Notes: generated by a model not told the origin, from the sequence alone. Positions 17,947 to 28,127 are shown, counted from the stretch's first letter. The stretch is 64,000 nucleotides of DNA from Sulfurimonas sp. (GCF_028694605.1 NZ_JAQVKP010000005.1:17755-81754); one strand, 5' to 3'. A program made the numbers and translations.

Positions 17947-20498
17947 GACACCGTAAAATGGTTTTGCGGTCTTCCTATGTGAAACCCTTGCAAGTAGTCC
18001 ACACCCATCTCTCTTAGTGTTTGAACTATCTCCTCATCTTCCACATACTCTGCAACCGTTTTGACATTCAGCTCTTTTGCAAGCGTTAAGATACTGTGTA
18101 CAAAAGCTTTGTCCTTTTTATCTTTGTTGATATTGATGATAAACTCGCCGTCAATTTTCAGATAGTCAATCGGGAATTTTTTGATATAGTGAAACGACGA
18201 GAAGCCTGAGCCAAAGTCATCTATGGCAAACTTGTATCCGGCTATCTTAAGGTTAATAACAAATTTTTCCAAGACAGAGAAGTTCTTGACCGTTTCTCTC
18301 TCTGTTATCTCAAAAACTATGTGGTCTTTAGATATCTCATACTGTTTGATAAGCTCTGCTATTGACTCTGCATAGTTACCGACAACAAGAGATTTTGGAG
18401 AGAGGTTTATAAATAAAATCCCGTTGTAACTCTCAGCTTTTATCTTTTTAAACGCATTTTCTATAACCATTAAATCCATACGGTTAATGATACTCATGCT
18501 CTCTGCAACTTCGATAAACTCATACGCCGGAACGATTTTGCCATCCACTTCAATACGCATAAGAAGTTCATGAATCTCGTTTTTACCGCTAAGTGCGGTT
18601 TGGATAGGCTGAAAATATGGAACGATACGGTTATTTGCAACTGCATCCACAAGAAGTGCAGATTTGGCTTTTTGCTCTTTTATCATAGTCACGATATCAT
18701 CGCCGGATGGCACTCTTACACTGTTTTTACCATCCTCTTTCGCCTTATACATCATGCCGTCTGCTATCACAAAAAGCTCTTTTTGTGTTGTTGCATGCTG
18801 CGGATAGACCGATATTCCTATGGAGACCGTAACGCCTGCATAGTTTCCGTCTGTTGTTAGGATTTTAAACTCCTCTACTGCTTTAGCGATAGCATGGGCA
18901 ACAGCCATAGCACCCTCAAGACCGCACTCCGGCAAGATAAGTGTAAACTCATCGCCGCCATAACGTGAAAGGATATCCTCGCCTCTTTTTGATTCTGACA
19001 ATACTCTTGAAAACTCTTGTAAAAAGAGGTCTCCAAAAGCGTGTCCGTATCTGTCATTGATAGGTTTGAAATTATCACAGTCTATCACCATAAGCGCAAA
19101 CTCATAGCCATGAGGTTCTGAGCGTTTTATCTCATACTCCAAAAAGTCCACAAAAACTCTTTGGTTAAAAAGCCCGGTGAGCGGGTCATGTGCCGCATAG
19201 TACTCTAAGTCATTTGTATATTTGTTGATGGCTTTTACGGAGCCTACAAGGTTTGCCATCGTGGTTAAGATACTGTCTATAACGATATGTTTAATAGGGT
19301 CGGTTGCCATATCCGACTGAACACTAAGCCCGACGATACCGCCTATTTTTGGGCTATCCAAAAATAGAGATTTAGTTCTGTGGGCAAAGTTTTTATACTC
19401 TGTGACGGTAATGAGATTGTTATAATCTGCGATATTGTGACGGATAGAATAGTCTGCATATCCCAAAAAATGGTTGCTTATTTTGATGGCTTCTCGCACG
19501 TAAATCTCAAAAAGAAGTTTCACGTCCTCTTTTGGAACACCAAACCAAAAGATATCTACCTCAAACTGGTCATCGCCAATCCTAAAGATAGTCATAAGCG
19601 TATATGTCTGCATTACTTTGTTGATGTCCACCAAAAGTTCGTTTATAAAATCACGCCAATCCTGAACAACCTCTGATGTAATAATAAACTTATCGAGCAG
19701 CTGCACCTCAAACTCAAGCAAATCCCTATCTACAGCAATAATTTTTAACTTTTGTGCAAGCTCATTTACATGTACAATAATCTCATTTACTTCATCAAAT
19801 TTTAGATCAATCTGCATCGGATCAAACTCTTTAAAATCTCTCATTGAGTTGATATTTTGAACTTTTTTGTTAAATAGTTTGAGTGAATTTGTTATTTTTG
19901 AAGTTGTATATCTTGAGGCTATAAAGGCTATAAATGCAAACAACGGAAGGATAATTAAGAAAAAGTAAACATAATCCAAAAATGTCTCTTTTATGATTTC
20001 AACAAAGTTTTGCTCTACATCTATGACACCCAGCGTATCGCCTATATTTGCGTTTGTATGACAGCCAAGGCACTCTTTTTTGGCATTTAGCGGCATAAGA
20101 TTTCTAAGTTTGCCCATTTCGGCAAGCGTTATCTTCTCTCCGCTTGCTAAAACAGAGTTTGCCAAATCGTCTTTTTGCTTCTCATTGACTTCACCAAAAA
20201 ATTCTTTGATTTTTTCACTGCGATAGATATTTACCGTATAGTCGCTATCGTTAAAATTCTCTTTTATGGAGTGCATAAAATCATTCAAATCTTCCCTGTT
20301 CCAGCCTTTTTTCATAACTTGATACATTGAAGAAAATATTTGATTTGAGACTACATTTGCGTGCTTTATGGCATTTTCTTGCGCTAACAACGTATGAAGA
20401 TACGCCGTAAAGACAAAAACCACAACAAAGAGAGTTGAGAGAAGAGCCACATTGATAGAAAAGATGAAATTCTTTAACTTTTTAGGCATTTTAGGCAT
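17943..20498 (-). CDS. Heme-site sensor GGDEF/EAL protein (c-di-GMP turnover)
   Basis: Membrane protein of 851 residues acting in c-di-GMP signalling. A first helix (11-36) and a second (176-195) enclose a periplasmic domain with CLGCH at 143-147, a heme c site like those in Tll0287/DUF3365-type sensors. A cytoplasmic region without a clear domain name (200-430) is followed by GGDEF (514-518, RYGGDEF) with an RxxD inhibitory site (RGED, 505-508). The phosphodiesterase domain begins about 620; its signature reads ELLMR rather than EALxR but keeps the glutamate, and DDFGSGFSS is intact. Both activities are possible. Heme binding suggests redox or ligand sensing. It has its own promoter. Confidence 0.88.
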   Translation of the reverse strand: MPKMPKKLKNFIFSINVALLSTLFVVVFVFTAYLHTLLAQENAIKHANVVSNQIFSSMYQVMKKGWNREDLNDFMHSIKENFNDSDYTVNIYRSEKIKEFFGEVNEKQKDDLANSVLASGEKITLAEMGKLRNLMPLNAKKECLGCHTNANIGDTLGVIDVEQNFVEIIKETFLDYVYFFLIILPLFAFIAFIASRYTTSKITNSLKLFNKKVQNINSMRDFKEFDPMQIDLKFDEVNEIIVHVNELAQKLKIIAVDRDLLEFEVQLLDKFIITSEVVQDWRDFINELLVDINKVMQTYTLMTIFRIGDDQFEVDIFWFGVPKEDVKLLFEIYVREAIKISNHFLGYADYSIRHNIADYNNLITVTEYKNFAHRTKSLFLDSPKIGGIVGLSVQSDMATDPIKHIVIDSILTTMANLVGSVKAINKYTNDLEYYAAHDPLTGLFNQRVFVDFLEYEIKRSEPHGYEFALMVIDCDNFKPINDRYGHAFGDLFLQEFSRVLSESKRGEDILSRYGGDEFTLILPECGLEGAMAVAHAIAKAVEEFKILTTDGNYAGVTVSIGISVYPQHATTQKELFVIADGMMYKAKEDGKNSVRVPSGDDIVTMIKEQKAKSALLVDAVANNRIVPYFQPIQTALSGKNEIHELLMRIEVDGKIVPAYEFIEVAESMSIINRMDLMVIENAFKKIKAESYNGILFINLSPKSLVVGNYAESIAELIKQYEISKDHIVFEITERETVKNFSVLEKFVINLKIAGYKFAIDDFGSGFSSFHYIKKFPIDYLKIDGEFIININKDKKDKAFVHSILTLAKELNVKTVAEYVEDEEIVQTLREMGVDYLQGFHIGRPQNHFTVS

Positions 20499-20527
20499 CT
20501 ATTTTCCTTTTTTTCAAAAAAGAAATA

Positions 20528-20533
20528 ATTATA
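20528..20533 (-). promoter_or_regulatory. -10 box of the heme-sensor GGDEF/EAL gene
   Basis: TATAAT on the minus strand, 29 bp before the ATG at 20498, followed by an AAAGGA ribosome site. No -35 box is visible. Confidence 0.5.
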
Positions 20534-20592
20534 TCTCCCAATTATTTTTTTGAGCTTAAAAGATAAGAATTTTGAATAGATAAAGAAAGGGG

Positions 20593-20618
20593 TTTGATAC
20601 GAGAAAATTCGTATCAAA
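20593..20618 (-). terminator. Hairpin downstream of efp
   Basis: A 10 bp perfect stem (TTTGATACGA / TCGTATCAAA) with a 6-base loop, 7 bp after the efp stop codon. The following minus-strand sequence is C/T-rich (CCCCTTTCTTT) rather than a pure T run, so termination may be partial. Confidence 0.5.
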
Positions 20619-20624
20619 AAGTAG

Positions 20625-21191
20625 TTATTTTACTTTTTCCAAGTATTCACCCTCAACAGTGTTTACTCTGATAGTATCGCCCTCTAAAACATGGTAAGGG
20701 ACTTGTACAACCGCACCCGTCTCCAGTGTCGCAGGCTTTTTGCTGCCGCTTGAAGTGTCACCCTTGAAGTTTGGAGGAGTGTCTGTGATAACAAGTTCCA
20801 TAACCTCAGGAGCCGATACAGAGATAGCATTTCCTTTATAAAAGATAATATCTACTTGAATTCCGTCTTTGAACCATTTGGAAGCATCATCACACTGTTC
20901 GTAGCTTAGACCAAGCTGCTCATAAGTATCGTTATCCATAAACTGATACTGCTCGCCGTCATCATACAAAAACTGCATAGTTTTATAAGTAATCTCAGGT
21001 ACTTCAAATTTGTCGCCCGCGTGAACCGTTTTTTCAACAACTTTGCCGTTTAAAAAACTTTTAACTTTCATACGAACAAATGCCGCACCCTTGCCCGGTT
21101 TGACATGTTGAAATTCCACTACCTTATACGGTACTTCGCCGATAATAAGACGAACATTTTTTTTGATATCACCCATTCCTATAGTTGCCAT
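20625..21191 (-). CDS. efp: Translation elongation factor P
   Basis: Relieves ribosome stalling at polyproline runs; 188 residues, the standard length. Three beta-barrel domains follow in order: KOW-like N-domain, OB domain (about 67-128) and the C-terminal OB domain (about 131-187). The tip loop reads KPGKGAAF with Lys34, the position modified by the EpmA/EpmB route in many bacteria, rather than the arginine type. No epmA or epmB is in the window. The gene is divergent from tgt. Confidence 0.96.
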   Translation of the reverse strand: MATIGMGDIKKNVRLIIGEVPYKVVEFQHVKPGKGAAFVRMKVKSFLNGKVVEKTVHAGDKFEVPEITYKTMQFLYDDGEQYQFMDNDTYEQLGLSYEQCDDASKWFKDGIQVDIIFYKGNAISVSAPEVMELVITDTPPNFKGDTSSGSKKPATLETGAVVQVPYHVLEGDTIRVNTVEGEYLEKVK

Positions 21192-21251
21192 TGGATTTGC
21201 CTTAGAAAAATTTTTGCGGATTTTACCCTAAATGGACTTAATTTCTTTTGT

Positions 21252-21257
21252 TATAAT
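21252..21257 (+). promoter_or_regulatory. tgt: -10 box of tgt
   Basis: A perfect TATAAT 33 bp before the tgt ATG at 21291, in the spacer shared with the divergent efp gene. Confidence 0.5.
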
Positions 21258-21278
21258 GTCAAAAATTATAAGCTTTAG

Positions 21279-22418
<1,140 letters not shown>

Positions 22419-22421
22419 GAG

Positions 22422-22442
22422 ATGCCGAATCAAGTTCGGCAT
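22422..22442. terminator. Palindrome between tgt and the DUF465 gene
   Basis: An 8 bp perfect stem (ATGCCGAA / TTCGGCAT) with a 5-base loop between convergent genes. It can serve as a terminator for either, although no T run follows on the plus strand. The wording resembles palindromic elements found between genes in many unrelated bacteria. Confidence 0.5.
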
Positions 22443-22455
22443 GACGCTGTTGTAA

Positions 22456-22698
22456 TTAGAGGTTGTTCTCTTTTTTGTATTTTAAAATAGCAGCATAAGC
22501 CTCATCTTTTAACATCAACTTCTCTTTTTTGAGTGTCTCAAGTTCTAGGTCACTCAAAATAACATCACCTTTCTCAGCTTTTGTGATTTGATCGTCAAGC
22601 TCGTTGTGCTTATCGAAAATTTTTAAAAAGTGAGCATTTGCAGCACTGTTTTCTTTCATATGAGTAATGATATCACGGTATTCATGTAACATGGGCAA
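22456..22698 (-). CDS. DUF465 (YdcH-like) family protein
   Basis: Eighty residues, almost all helical, matching the DUF465/YdcH pattern: FLKIFDKHNELDDQI followed by an LKKEKLMLKDE helix. This family forms small helical hairpins; function is not established. No signal or membrane segment. It is convergent with tgt and lies 30 bp from the stop of the dihydroorotase-like gene on the same strand. Confidence 0.85.
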   Translation of the reverse strand: MPMLHEYRDIITHMKENSAANAHFLKIFDKHNELDDQITKAEKGDVILSDLELETLKKEKLMLKDEAYAAILKYKKENNL

Positions 22699-22728
22699 TC
22701 CTTAATTTTTTTGGAATTTTACCATATT

Positions 22729-23925
22729 TCAGGCAAAAATCTTTTTAATCTCTCCGTAAAGTTCTTCTGAATTATACAGAGAGAGTTTTTCATCCATCGT
22801 CACTTTAGCATTTGGGTCAAACAGCATCATCTGTGCTTTTGCACCGACTTTTATAACACCACACTCTTTGCCTAAAGCTTTTGCAGGGTTTAGCACGCAT
22901 AGCTCTACAAGACGGCTCATTGAAACCAAACCGCTCTTAACAAGCTTGGTGTAGTAGAGGCTCATCGCATTTTTCAGCCCCTCACACCCATACGCGGCAT
23001 CATAAAATGCCACCTCTTTGTTTACGGGAGAGCTTGGCTGGTGGAGCGTTGTGAGGATGTCGATTTGAGCATCTCTAAGTGCCTCTTGCAAAAGCACGAC
23101 ATCTGAACTTGAAGCCAAAGGCGGGTTGAGTTTTGCGGTGGTATTGAAGTTTTTGCAAGCCTCATCGGAGTTTAAAAGATGGTGGATGGAGACTTCACAG
23201 CTTACCGCAACGCCATCTTGTTTTGCTTTGCTTATAAGGTAGATGGAGCGTGGGGAGGCGATGGATTTGAAGAGGATTTTTATCTTAAAGTGTCTTGCAA
23301 TCTCAATCATACGAGAGACATGCAAAACTTCACTCAAGTCCACAATCCCTGCAAGTCCAAGCTGAGAACTCACATCGCCCTCCAGCATCACACCGCTAGA
23401 GATAAGCGAGTTGTCTTCAGCCTTGCAAAATAGCGTTACGCCATACATCTGACAATACTGCGCAATCTTAATAGCCAAATCATTCTTTGCAATAGTACTC
23501 ATGTATGGAGCGACTGCCCCTCGTTTTAGCAAAATAGCAATATTGCTAAGAGTTGCATCCTCTTTTAAGGCACTAATCATCAAATCCACTTTTGCACCCT
23601 CTAAGCCATGAAGCCCATTTTGAGCAAACTCCAAAACTATCTCATTATCAAGAGCGGGCGAACACTCCGGATTTATGACGATATGCCCTATGCCTGCTTC
23701 AAGTGCCTCGTCTGAGAGAGCTTTTATATTTTTTGCATTGAGCGCTGCATCCTGAACTCTTATGTTTGTGTCCACCAAAAGCGGCAGAAGATAGAGACCT
23801 CTTGCATCTATAAACCCGTCTCCTTGAAGATTTGCCCCTATCTCGGCGACTACACCATCTGCCACCCTGACATCAACTTCTCTCTCGCCATTTGCATCGC
23901 ATACTCTCGCACCTTTGATAATCAT
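22729..23925 (-). CDS. Dihydroorotase-like protein, probably non-catalytic (PyrC')
   Basis: Amidohydrolase-fold protein of 398 residues, aligned by eye with type I dihydroorotases. The family's DxHxHxR metal motif is replaced by DTNIRVQD, the later ligand segment reads LFCKAED in place of a histidine motif, and the catalytic-aspartate segment reads LTTLHQPSSP instead of TDHAPH. The ligand segment SCEVSIHHLL and the C-terminal NPAKALG are retained. This fits the PyrC' pseudo-dihydroorotases that stabilise aspartate transcarbamoylase in pyrimidine synthesis; pyrB is not in the window. ATG 23925 fits the AGAGG ribosome site better than GTG 23931. Confidence 0.8.
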   Translation of the reverse strand: MIIKGARVCDANGEREVDVRVADGVVAEIGANLQGDGFIDARGLYLLPLLVDTNIRVQDAALNAKNIKALSDEALEAGIGHIVINPECSPALDNEIVLEFAQNGLHGLEGAKVDLMISALKEDATLSNIAILLKRGAVAPYMSTIAKNDLAIKIAQYCQMYGVTLFCKAEDNSLISSGVMLEGDVSSQLGLAGIVDLSEVLHVSRMIEIARHFKIKILFKSIASPRSIYLISKAKQDGVAVSCEVSIHHLLNSDEACKNFNTTAKLNPPLASSSDVVLLQEALRDAQIDILTTLHQPSSPVNKEVAFYDAAYGCEGLKNAMSLYYTKLVKSGLVSMSRLVELCVLNPAKALGKECGVIKVGAKAQMMLFDPNAKVTMDEKLSLYNSEELYGEIKKIFA

Positions 23926-23942
23926 AAACACCGCCTCTTTGG

Positions 23943-23948
23943 TATAAT
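23943..23948 (+). promoter_or_regulatory. -10 box of the cytochrome-lpxB operon
   Basis: A perfect TATAAT 30 bp before the TTG start at 23979, in the spacer with the divergent dihydroorotase-like gene. Confidence 0.5.
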
Positions 23949-23978
23949 TGCAAAATTATATTAGACAAAGGCTTAGAG

Positions 23979-24341
23979 TTGCGTTTTATATCTTTAGTTT
24001 TAGTGCCGCTCTCTCTGTTTTGTGCCTCACCGGAGTATGAAGACGGCAAACGGCTATACGGACAACACGGCTGTTTTGGATGCCATGGTAGAAACTTAGA
24101 GGGAATGCACAACTACCCATATCTTGCCAACCGTGCAAAAGGCTACATGAAGTACAAACTTGAGCGTTTTCGATCCAAGCTCTCAGACAACCAGCAACAA
24201 GAGATGATGATACCTTTTGCGGTCGGTTTAAGTGACAAAGATATAGAAAATCTTACTATTTACATGAATGAGTTTGTTCCTGAGGATAGTAAAAACCGTT
24301 ATGACGACAGCTATAAAACATATGGGGACGGAGGCTCATGA
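23979..24341 (+). CDS. Small periplasmic monoheme cytochrome c
   Basis: A 120-residue protein beginning with TTG. The signal peptide MRFISLVLVPLSLFCAS is clear, followed by a single heme site CFGCH near residue 33 and a short class I-like cytochrome domain. The heme methionine is probably among MMIPF. Electron transfer in the periplasm is the likely role; partner unknown. It overlaps lpxB by 4 bp and so shares its transcript, although no functional link between cytochrome and lipid A genes is evident. Confidence 0.8.
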   Translation: MRFISLVLVPLSLFCASPEYEDGKRLYGQHGCFGCHGRNLEGMHNYPYLANRAKGYMKYKLERFRSKLSDNQQQEMMIPFAVGLSDKDIENLTIYMNEFVPEDSKNRYDDSYKTYGDGGS

Positions 24342-25393
24342 AAATTTTAGTAAGCGCACTGGAACACTCGGCAAATGTGCACCTCAAATCTCTTAAAGAA
24401 GAGTTGAGCGAGACGACAGAGTTTATCGGTATCTTTGACAGAGAGCTTGGAGAGAGCATTGTTGACCTTAGAAGTCTCGCTATCATGGGGTTTGTCGATG
24501 CACTCAAAAAACTTCTTTTTTTTATCAAACTAGGCAATGAGATGGTAGAACTCGCAAGAGATGCCGATAAGGTGCTACTCATAGACTCGTCTGGTTTCAA
24601 TCTCCCTCTTGCCAAAAAAATCAAAAAAAAGTATCCGCAAAAAGAGATTATCTATTATATTTTGCCTCAAGCGTGGGCATGGAAGCAAAAGCGGATTCCC
24701 GTACTAGAGCAAACTATCGACCATCTTGCTTCTATCTTGCCTTTTGAGCGTGACTACTACTCCAAAAATGCACCCATAGAGTATGTGGGACATCCGCTGC
24801 TTGACCAGATAACAGAGTTTAAAGAGCATTTAAACGATGAGATAAAAAGTGTTGTTTTTATGCCCGGAAGCAGAAAGGGAGAGATAAAAAAACTTCTTAG
24901 CGTCTTTAAAGAGGTTCGAGAAAAACTTGGCGTGGATGCAACTATCATCATCCCAAAACACTTCTCTAAAGAAGAGATAAAAGAAGTTTATGGTAACCTT
25001 GCAGGTTTTAAAATAGCTTATGATGCACACAAAACACTTCTTGAGGCTGATTTTGCATTTATATGCAGCGGCACGGCAACACTGGAGGCTTCACTCATCG
25101 GGACTCCCTTTGTTTTGACCTATATTGCCAAACCGTTTGACTATTTCATCGCAAGCAGGCTTATAAAACTAGAGTATATAGGGCTTGCAAATATCATGTT
25201 TTCGAAGTTTAAAAACAGAGTTTTACACCCTGAGTTTATACAAGAAGAGGTAAATGCCGCAAATCTTGTCAAAGCGTATGAAACATACGAGAGAAGCAAG
25301 TTTTTAGAGGATTCAAAGGCACTTAGAGCGTATCTTAAACACGGCAGTTCCAAAAAAGTAGCAGACATTATAGAGGGTAGAAATGAAGATTAA
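24338..25393 (+). CDS. lpxB: Lipid A disaccharide synthase
   Basis: Joins UDP-2,3-diacylglucosamine and lipid X to form the lipid A disaccharide; GT19 family, peripheral to the inner membrane. The 351-residue length is a little short of the E. coli enzyme, as is common in Campylobacterota. Recognisable are LIDSSGFNLPLAKKIKK, the YILPQAWAWK stretch, VGHPLLD, MPGSRKGEIKKL and the nucleotide-binding CSGTATLEASL. It overlaps the preceding cytochrome gene by 4 bp and the following aminotransferase gene by 11 bp. Confidence 0.95.
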   Translation: MKILVSALEHSANVHLKSLKEELSETTEFIGIFDRELGESIVDLRSLAIMGFVDALKKLLFFIKLGNEMVELARDADKVLLIDSSGFNLPLAKKIKKKYPQKEIIYYILPQAWAWKQKRIPVLEQTIDHLASILPFERDYYSKNAPIEYVGHPLLDQITEFKEHLNDEIKSVVFMPGSRKGEIKKLLSVFKEVREKLGVDATIIIPKHFSKEEIKEVYGNLAGFKIAYDAHKTLLEADFAFICSGTATLEASLIGTPFVLTYIAKPFDYFIASRLIKLEYIGLANIMFSKFKNRVLHPEFIQEEVNAANLVKAYETYERSKFLEDSKALRAYLKHGSSKKVADIIEGRNED

Positions 25394-26474
25394 TTTTATA
25401 GACTTACAGGCACAATACAAAAAGTATGAAAAAGAGATAAACAGTGAAGTTTTAGAGGTTATGTCCTCTGCACAGTTCATAGGCGGAGAGAAGCTTAACT
25501 CGCTGGAGAGAGGTCTTGGGGCTTACACGGGAGCAAAACACGCTATCGGATGCAGCAGCGGCACGGACGCTCTTTTGCTCGCACTTATGGCTCTTGATGT
25601 CGGTGTGGGCGATGAGGTCATCACTACTCCTTTTACTTTTATTGCCACTGCCGAAGTTGTCGCACTTTTAGGGGCAAAGAGCGTTTTTGTTGACATAGAC
25701 GAAGAGAGCTACAACATAGACCCCACAAAGATAGAAGATGCCATCACAAGCAAAACAAAAGCTATCATTCCAGTCTCTCTTTACGGACAGTGTGCAGATA
25801 TGGACGCTATCAATGCAATCGCAAAAAAACACGGCATCGTTGTCATTGAAGACGCATGCCAGAGTTTTGGAGCAACCTACAGAGGCAAAAAATCATGCAA
25901 CCTCTCAACAATCGCATGCACAAGCTTCTTCCCGTCAAAACCGCTTGGTGCATACGGAGACGGCGGGGCAATATTTACAAGTGATGATGCACTTGCCGCA
26001 AAAATGCGTATGCTTCTCAACCACGGGCAAAATGAGCGTTATAAACACAAATATATCGGTATTAACGGACGACTTGACGCTATTCAGGCGGCAGTTTTAA
26101 ATGTAAAACTCAAACATTTTGAAGCAGAGGCAACTGCAAGAGAGGAGATAGGTGCGAGATATAGCGATTTGCTTGAAGATGCGGATGTTATCACGCCAAA
26201 AATCGCAGAGGGCAACACAAGCGTCTATGCGCAGTACTCCGTGAGAGTAAAAGATAGAGAAACTATGGTAGCAAAACTCTCTGCCGCAGGTGTTCCAACC
26301 GCTGTTCATTATCCGCTCCCGTTGCATCTGCAAGAAGCTTTTGCACATCTTGGCTATACAGAAGGCGACTTTCCTGTAAGCGAGATGGTTGCAAAAGAGA
26401 TTATGTCTCTGCCGATGAGTGCTTTTTTAAGTGAAACAGAACAAGATTTTATCGTTAACGCCATCAAAGGGTAA
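25383..26474 (+). CDS. gnnB: DegT-family PLP aminotransferase, GnnB-like
   Basis: Sugar-nucleotide aminotransferase, 363 residues. The PLP lysine is Lys186 in FFPSKPLGAYGDGG, with GCSSGTDALLLAL for the phosphate and EDACQS for the ring. Such enzymes put an amino group on a 3- or 4-keto sugar. With the neighbouring Gfo/Idh oxidoreductase and lpxB it best fits GnnB, which makes UDP-GlcNAc3N so that lipid A carries amide-linked acyl chains at position 3, as in Campylobacter and Acidithiobacillus. A WlbC-type role in diaminouronate synthesis is the main alternative. It overlaps lpxB by 11 bp. Confidence 0.75.
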   Translation: MKINFIDLQAQYKKYEKEINSEVLEVMSSAQFIGGEKLNSLERGLGAYTGAKHAIGCSSGTDALLLALMALDVGVGDEVITTPFTFIATAEVVALLGAKSVFVDIDEESYNIDPTKIEDAITSKTKAIIPVSLYGQCADMDAINAIAKKHGIVVIEDACQSFGATYRGKKSCNLSTIACTSFFPSKPLGAYGDGGAIFTSDDALAAKMRMLLNHGQNERYKHKYIGINGRLDAIQAAVLNVKLKHFEAEATAREEIGARYSDLLEDADVITPKIAEGNTSVYAQYSVRVKDRETMVAKLSAAGVPTAVHYPLPLHLQEAFAHLGYTEGDFPVSEMVAKEIMSLPMSAFLSETEQDFIVNAIKG

Positions 26475-26477
26475 GCA

Positions 26478-27386
26478 TTGAAAAAAATCGCCATTCTTGG
26501 TCTTGGTGTTATGGGGAAAAACCATTATAACACGCTTAAAAAAGTAGCCGGAGTACAAATTGTAGCACTTTGTGATGTTGTCAAAAACGGTGAATTTGAA
26601 GAGCCGTTTTTTTATAATTTAGACACCATGCTTGATACCGCCAAGCCTGATGCCCTTATCATAGTTACACCTACTTTTTTGCACAAAGAAGCCGCTCTTA
26701 AATGTGCCGCTCATGGTGTAGATATCTTTATAGAAAAACCTGCCGCTTCGAGCGTTGCGGATGCAGAAGAGATTCTTGAAGCAGTTCAGAGAAGCGGCAT
26801 TAAGAGTTGTGTCGGACATATAGAGCGTTTTAACCCTGTCGTAAAAGCATTGATAAATGAGATAAAAAATCATGAAGTTCTCTCCATCTCCATCGTTCGC
26901 AGCGGCTCATTTCCGGAGCGCATCGCAGATGTTGGCATACTCACCGACCTCTCCGTGCATGACAGCGATTTGATTCGCTTTATCACTCAAAAAGAGATAG
27001 TAAAAAGTGCCGTTTTCAAATCTCAAAAGATTCACAAAACGCACGAAGACAATGCCATCTTAGCGTTTGAACTTGAAGGCAATGTCATCGGCGACATCAC
27101 AACAAACTGGCTTACTCCTTACCGCAAAAGAAGCATAAGCGTTGCATGTAGGACAGACAAAGAGAGCAAAATCAAGTTTTTTGAAGCCGACCTACTCTCC
27201 CAAACACTTACAGAACGTGTCAACATCAACCCAAACGCACACATCACAAACAACTGCTTTGTAGGCAGAAGCAACGCTCTGCATGATGAACTTGAAGCCT
27301 TTGTCCGTTACTTAGAGAGCGGAGAAAGAGGCTCTTTGGCATCCATACAAGACAGTATCGTAACCCTAGAAATCGCAGGTCAATAA
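26478..27386 (+). CDS. gnnA: Gfo/Idh/MocA oxidoreductase, GnnA-like
   Basis: NAD(P)-dependent sugar oxidoreductase of 302 residues; start TTG 26478. The Rossmann motif [10 protein letters not shown] opens the protein and the EKP motif ([12 protein letters not shown]) carries the conserved lysine. [10 protein letters not shown] and the [12 protein letters not shown] segment form the catalytic side. GnnA oxidises C3 of UDP-GlcNAc for transamination by GnnB; position directly after the aminotransferase supports that pairing. It overlaps the LpxA-like gene by one base. WlbA-like chemistry on UDP-GlcNAc-uronate remains possible. Confidence 0.72.
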   Translation: MKKIAILGLGVMGKNHYNTLKKVAGVQIVALCDVVKNGEFEEPFFYNLDTMLDTAKPDALIIVTPTFLHKEAALKCAAHGVDIFIEKPAASSVADAEEILEAVQRSGIKSCVGHIERFNPVVKALINEIKNHEVLSISIVRSGSFPERIADVGILTDLSVHDSDLIRFITQKEIVKSAVFKSQKIHKTHEDNAILAFELEGNVIGDITTNWLTPYRKRSISVACRTDKESKIKFFEADLLSQTLTERVNINPNAHITNNCFVGRSNALHDELEAFVRYLESGERGSLASIQDSIVTLEIAGQ

Positions 27387-28120
27387 TGCAAAAAATCCAT
27401 CCAACCACCATCATAGAAGCAGGTGCAACCATCGCACCTGATGTTACCGTCGGTCCGTTTTGTTTTATCGGCAAAGATGTTGTGCTTCAAGCAGGATGCA
27501 CTTTGGAGTCAAACATCATCCTCAAAGGCAAACTTCAAATAGACGAAGATGTAAAAATTTTCAGCTTTGCAGTCATTGGCTCAGAGGAATCCGAGATACA
27601 CATCGGAGCAAAAACCCATATCAGAGAGTTTGTTCAGATTGGAACGCAAGAGACAACCAATGAAAGCAGAAAAATCACTATCGGTGCAAACAATTTTCTT
27701 ATGGGATATGTGCAGATTTTTGACGGCGTAACACTTGGTGATTTTTGCATCATAACAAATGCCGTCAGACTTCATGAAAATGTTACATGCGAAGAGAGAG
27801 TTATCATCGGCGGACTTAGCACGGTTGAAGCAAACAACAAAATAGGAACGGGAGTTATGATAGGCGGAGCATCCGTAGTGGGTTCAGACATTCCTCCTTT
27901 TATGCTGGTCGAGGGTAACAAAGCAACCATCAAAGGTCTAAATGTTATCGGACTTAGAAGAAGACTTGAAAACAGAGGCGATATAGAGGAAATCAAATCA
28001 GTTTTCAAACAAATACTAGGAGACGGCGCAGATAAAATCCTGGCTCAAGAGATAGCAGACACCAACCCAAATGAGTTTATACAAAGATTGTCATCATTCG
28101 TCGCTTCTAGCAATCTTTAG
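27386..28120 (+). CDS. LpxA-like left-handed beta-helix protein lacking catalytic histidines
   Basis: Homologue of UDP-GlcNAc acyltransferase, 244 residues. IHPTTIIEAGATIAPDVTVG opens the hexapeptide coils, and the C-terminal helical part is recognisable (GNKATIKGLNVIGLRRR). Alignment by eye with E. coli LpxA shows loss of the catalytic and substrate histidines: the INAHIAHD segment reads MGYVQIFD (His122 to Gln, His125 to Asp), LAGHVSV reads RLHENVT, TAVHQF reads STVEAN, and IHRGT reads IGTQE. It is thus not a standard LpxA; a canonical copy presumably exists elsewhere. Its place after lpxB-gnnB-gnnA suggests an amino-sugar acyl- or acetyltransferase, or a non-enzymatic role. Confidence 0.75.
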   Translation: MQKIHPTTIIEAGATIAPDVTVGPFCFIGKDVVLQAGCTLESNIILKGKLQIDEDVKIFSFAVIGSEESEIHIGAKTHIREFVQIGTQETTNESRKITIGANNFLMGYVQIFDGVTLGDFCIITNAVRLHENVTCEERVIIGGLSTVEANNKIGTGVMIGGASVVGSDIPPFMLVEGNKATIKGLNVIGLRRRLENRGDIEEIKSVFKQILGDGADKILAQEIADTNPNEFIQRLSSFVASSNL

Positions 28121-28127
28121 CATTTTT

